Shown here: piece after piece, positions 6,399 through 8,834 of the stretch | Layout: each line of letters begins with the position of its first letter | Position numbering within the stretch: position 1 is the first letter of the stretch | Assembly (NCBI GenBank): GCA_016867055.1 | Contig: VGKN01000044.1 | Location: 1-8,834, forward strand | Direction: 5' to 3' | Length of the DNA: 8,834 bases | DNA from: Candidatus Omnitrophota bacterium | GTDB taxonomy: Bacteria > Omnitrophota > Koll11 > VGKN01 | Notes under the pieces: model-generated | Seen by the model: only the letters and a program-made list of their open reading frames with translations | Database searches by the model: none | What the model was told of the DNA's origin: nothing | Translations under genes and position numbers: made by a program

Positions 6399-7673
6399 AT
6401 GGTCTCACATAGAAAAGTTAACATTGTTTACATCTTGACAAAACTTGAACTTGGCGGTGCGCAAAAACATACCTTAGATTTAATAAAAGGGTTAGATAAA
6501 AATACCTTTAGAGTTTACCTTATTACATCAAATGGTTTGTTAACTCCTGAAGCAGAAGAGATACCCCACCTTAATATTATCCTAATAGATTCCCTGAAAA
6601 GTGAAATTAATCTGATAGATGACTTAAAGAGTTTTTTTAAAATCTACCGTATTTTAAAAGTTTTACATGCCGACATCGTTCACACTCATAGTTCTAAAAC
6701 AGGTTTTCTTGGAAGGTGGGCAGCCTGGTTTGTAGGCGTGCCAATTATAATTCATTCTATCCATGGTTTTGAGTTTAACGAATATCAGTGTTTTTTGACA
6801 AGAAGATTTTATATTTTTCTTGAAATGGTCACAGCTCTGATAACAGATAGGTTGATAGCAGTTTCTGAAGATACCTTAAAACGCGGGTTAAGAGAGAGGA
6901 TAGGAACTAATAATCATAAAGAAGGGAGAATATATCTATTAAGCAATATGTTCAAAGAGTTATTCAAAATATTCATTTATAGACCAGATGGGTTAAAAGA
7001 GTTTAAAGAAAGAGATTCCCATAGATATATTGTCATTAAATATGGGATATCAAAAGAAGCTCACTTGATAAGTGGCATCAATGTCGGAAGTAAGAAAGAG
7101 GAATTGGGAATAGAAAAAAATATACCTGTCGTTGGAACAATTTCGTGTTTAAAACCCCAGAAATCACCCTTTGATTTTGTAAAGGCTGCTTCAATTATAT
7201 CAAGGAGAATTCCTGGGGTAAGGTTTATTTTAGTAGGCGATGGTTGTTTAAAAAAAGGTTTGCTCAGTCTTATAGATAGTTTTGGATTAAAAGAAAAGAT
7301 AATCCTTACCGGCTTTAGAAAAGATGCTGTTGAGATAATGTCAGTTTTTGATATATTTGTCTTAACAAGTCTATGGGAAGGTCTCCCGATAGTTTTTTTA
7401 GAAGCGATGGCGTTATCCAAGCCTATCATAGCCACAGACACAGGTTCTTCGTCTGAGTTGGTAAGAGATGGTATCAATGGCTATCTTGTCAAGCCGAAGG
7501 ATTATATTGGCCTTGCCGAGAAAGTAATCCTTTTGCTTGAAAATAAAAAACTATCTACAGAGATGGGGATAAGGGGAAATGTCTTATTCAAAGAAAGTGG
7601 ACTCTTTACTGAAAAGATGTTAAGCCAAATTAATTGTTTATATGAAAATCTTTTAGAAAAATTTACCCTTTAA
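6399..7673 (+). CDS. Glycosyltransferase family 4 (GT-B fold)
   Basis: Read from ATG 6399, the protein has 424 residues. It opens with the usual GT4 start: strand 'VNIVYILTKLELGGAQKH', with the Gly-Gly loop at 19-20. 'ADIVHTHSSKTGFLGRWAA' and 'HSIHGFEF' belong to the acceptor-side domain. The C-terminal domain has 'VGTISCLKPQKSPFDFVKAA', 'FILVGDG', 'ILTGFRKD' and the EX7E motif, E327 to E335 in 'EGLPIVFLEAMA', which binds the nucleotide-sugar donor; 'VRDGINGYLV' closes the fold. It should be a retaining enzyme adding one sugar to a cytoplasmic polysaccharide precursor; donor and acceptor cannot be read from sequence. A TTG at 6345 in the same frame is the alternative start but overlaps a promoter. 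Residues about 170-205 look like an extra segment in the linker between domains. The next gene starts 28 bases on. Confidence 0.9.
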   Translation: MVSHRKVNIVYILTKLELGGAQKHTLDLIKGLDKNTFRVYLITSNGLLTPEAEEIPHLNIILIDSLKSEINLIDDLKSFFKIYRILKVLHADIVHTHSSKTGFLGRWAAWFVGVPIIIHSIHGFEFNEYQCFLTRRFYIFLEMVTALITDRLIAVSEDTLKRGLRERIGTNNHKEGRIYLLSNMFKELFKIFIYRPDGLKEFKERDSHRYIVIKYGISKEAHLISGINVGSKKEELGIEKNIPVVGTISCLKPQKSPFDFVKAASIISRRIPGVRFILVGDGCLKKGLLSLIDSFGLKEKIILTGFRKDAVEIMSVFDIFVLTSLWEGLPIVFLEAMALSKPIIATDTGSSSELVRDGINGYLVKPKDYIGLAEKVILLLENKKLSTEMGIRGNVLFKESGLFTEKMLSQINCLYENLLEKFTL

Positions 7674-7701
7674 ATCAATATTCTCAAATTAAAATTTATA
7701 A

Positions 7702-8445
7702 ATGTTGTATTACGCTGTTGGACCTATTACCCTATCAGCTTTATTAAATCTAATTTTTACTTCTCTTATTATACTGATTTTCAAGAGATTTAATTTAACA
7801 AACAAGCAAAAACATTCCCATCCCGATAATAGAAGATTGTCAAATTTTGGTGGTATAGCCATATTCGCATCTTACTCTATCAGTTTGTTTTATTTTTCTA
7901 CGCAGAGGTATTTCAATCTCCAAGAGACAAAAATTTTGATTATAAGTTTATTCATTATAGTCTTATTTAGTTTACTTGATGATATAGTTGAACTGCCAAT
8001 CCTCATAAGATTTTTTAGTCAGCTTATAACTACTTTGGTTTTAGTCTTTTTTGGTATAAGTACTAAAATCGTTTTGATTCCTTATTTTTTGAATATAATA
8101 GTCTCTTTATTCTGGATTGTTGACATCACAAATGCCTTTAACTTTCTTGACATATTAGATGGCCTCTCTTTAAGAGTTGCCCTTGTATCAACTTTAATTC
8201 TATTTCTATTAGGTATTTTGAGTAATGATATTGTTGTTATTTTAGTTTGTGGTTCACTCGCAGGCGCGCTAACCTCATTTCTTTTATTTAATTTCCCGCC
8301 AGCTAAAATTTTTATGGGAGACGCAGAAAGCATGTTCATAGGTTTCACACTGGCTACCTGTGCTATGTTGGGACATTATGCAACAGAAAAAAAATCCAAT
8401 TGCCTTACTTGTGTCCCTGCTGATTCTTGGTTTTCCAATATTTAA
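7702..8445 (+). CDS. WecA/TagO/MraY-family polyprenyl-phosphate sugar-1-phosphate transferase, N-terminal two thirds (frameshifted)
   Basis: This family transfers a sugar-1-phosphate (often GlcNAc-1-P) from a UDP-sugar to undecaprenyl phosphate at the inner membrane, starting glycan synthesis. The 247-residue frame has several hydrophobic helices and the family's loops: 'HPDNRRLSNFGGIAIF' near the N-terminus, the DD pair at D93-D94 ('LLDDIVELP'), 'NAFNFLDILDGLS' (144-156, with D150 and D153) and 'FMGDAESMFIGF' around D207. In the last, Glu209 replaces the more usual Gly. The frame leaves the family pattern after 'HYATEK' at an A8 run (8387-8394) and ends in 22 or so unrelated residues. Relatives have about 340 residues; the missing part lies downstream in another frame. 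As it stands the product lacks the last helices and the cytoplasmic His-containing loop, so it is probably inactive unless slippage restores the frame. Confidence 0.85.
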   Translation: MLYYAVGPITLSALLNLIFTSLIILIFKRFNLTNKQKHSHPDNRRLSNFGGIAIFASYSISLFYFSTQRYFNLQETKILIISLFIIVLFSLLDDIVELPILIRFFSQLITTLVLVFFGISTKIVLIPYFLNIIVSLFWIVDITNAFNFLDILDGLSLRVALVSTLILFLLGILSNDIVVILVCGSLAGALTSFLLFNFPPAKIFMGDAESMFIGFTLATCAMLGHYATEKKSNCLTCVPADSWFSNI

Positions 8446-8713
8446 TATAACCCTTGTGGTTATTTCTAGATTAAAAAATAGAAGGTCAATTTTTTAAAAA
8501 AAGCGATAACCATTTTGCATTGAAACTACTTTCAAAAATGTCAAGCATTTGAAAAACCCTCTTTTATATATATCCAGTGTATTATTTGACATAGCTGGTC
8601 TTGTGTTATGCTTTGTTCAAACTTAATGACCCTTTTCTGCTTTGTTGATGGTTTTTATGATAAGCCTTGTTATTGGGTTTAAAGTAATCGGCACCAATGC
8701 TAAAAATGTCTAA
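8387..8713 (+). pseudogene. Out-of-frame C-terminal remnant of the WecA/TagO-like transferase
   Basis: Starting within the A8 run and one base out of the upstream frame, the DNA reads 'NPIALLVSLLILGFPIFN' then 'ITLVVISRLKNRRSIF', the expected next helix of the family, before TAA at 8495-8497. Across a T6A7 run (8490-8502) the frame moves again and gives 'SDNHFALKLLSK', which matches the cytoplasmic loop where relatives carry a His-rich motif such as NHFSHRL or HIHHRL. Near an A5 run (8534-8538) it returns to the previous frame: 'NVKHLKNPLLYISSV', then 'LFDIAGLVLCFVQT'. TAA-TGA (8624-8629) interrupts it. The last helix, 'ALLMVFMISLVIGFKVIG', runs to TAA at 8711-8713, overlapping the next gene's start. 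Three indels and two stops in about 330 bases indicate decay rather than one error. Joined to the upstream frame this gives about 335 residues, normal for the family. Confidence 0.75.
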
Positions 8714-8834
8714 AAAAAAGATAATAATTATAGGTGCGGGTCTTTCTGGATTAAGCGCTGCCTTCCATCTTGGCGGGAATTATGAGATTTATGAGAAAGA
8801 GAGCCAGCCAGGTGGTCTTTGCAGGTCTAAAGAG
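8706..8834 (+). CDS. FAD/NAD(P)-binding oxidoreductase or mutase-like protein, 5' end
   Basis: Only the first 43 residues are in the window. They contain a dinucleotide-binding Rossmann start, 'KIIIIGAGLSGLSAAFHL' (GxGxxG), followed by 'YEIYEKESQPGGLCRSK', where the acidic end of the second strand (YEKE) and PGGL-CRS match FAD-binding amine-oxidase-like enzymes, including protoporphyrinogen-oxidase-like proteins and UDP-galactopyranose mutase. In a polysaccharide locus a sugar-modifying flavoprotein is plausible, but the visible part does not separate these. ATG 8706 gives the classic short start MSKKK; ATG 8697, in the same frame, adds MLK. Neither has a good Shine-Dalgarno site, and both overlap the intended end of the broken transferase gene (8713), which suggests translational coupling in the original operon. 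Confidence 0.8.
   Translation, partial: MSKKKIIIIGAGLSGLSAAFHLGGNYEIYEKESQPGGLCRSKE

Noticed and set aside
7061..7477. 138-codon reverse-strand frame inside the glycosyltransferase
   Set aside because: No recognisable domain; the forward frame carries the complete GT4 motifs including EX7E.

Overview
The window looks like a piece of an AT-rich (roughly one third GC by eye), Gram-negative-type bacterial chromosome. The mix of genes is a DUF3108 protein, a pseudopilin with a long variable C-terminus, a CHASE2/HD-GYP receptor, an exported DUF3857-transglutaminase protein, and a lipopolysaccharide or capsule type glycan locus. That mix would fit an uncultured lineage such as Omnitrophota, but this assignment rests on general impression and is weak. 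All supported genes are on the + strand. No tRNA, rRNA or CRISPR array was seen.

Left block (1-6028): the 3' end of a DUF3108-family gene is followed by a good promoter and a strong Shine-Dalgarno site. Then come four closely spaced genes: a prepilin-type pseudopilin, a membrane CHASE2 / degenerate GGDEF / HD-GYP cyclic-di-GMP phosphodiesterase, an exported transglutaminase-like protein, and a PilZ-domain protein. Together they look like one operon that joins a secretion or pilus component with cyclic-di-GMP turnover (HD-GYP) and a possible cyclic-di-GMP reader (PilZ).

Middle (6029-6398): a very AT-rich stretch of about 370 bases without a gene separates the two blocks. A probable promoter lies at its right end.

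Right block (6399-8834): a family-4 glycosyltransferase, a WecA/TagO-like polyprenyl-phosphate sugar-1-phosphate transferase whose last third is broken by several frameshifts and stops, and the start of an FAD-dependent oxidoreductase or mutase-like gene. This is the edge of a surface-polysaccharide locus. The intended end of the broken transferase overlaps the start of the next gene, as is usual inside an operon.

The most notable finding is in the pseudopilin gene. An 82-base GC-rich imperfect palindrome, flanked by the 5-base direct repeat TTTAC, sits inside the signal-peptide (leader) codons. Removing the 87-base unit exactly restores an ordinary short prepilin start, MQKQA-FTLIE. The element has apparently been inserted in frame, lengthening only the leader that is cut off and supplying a new Gly at the cleavage site.
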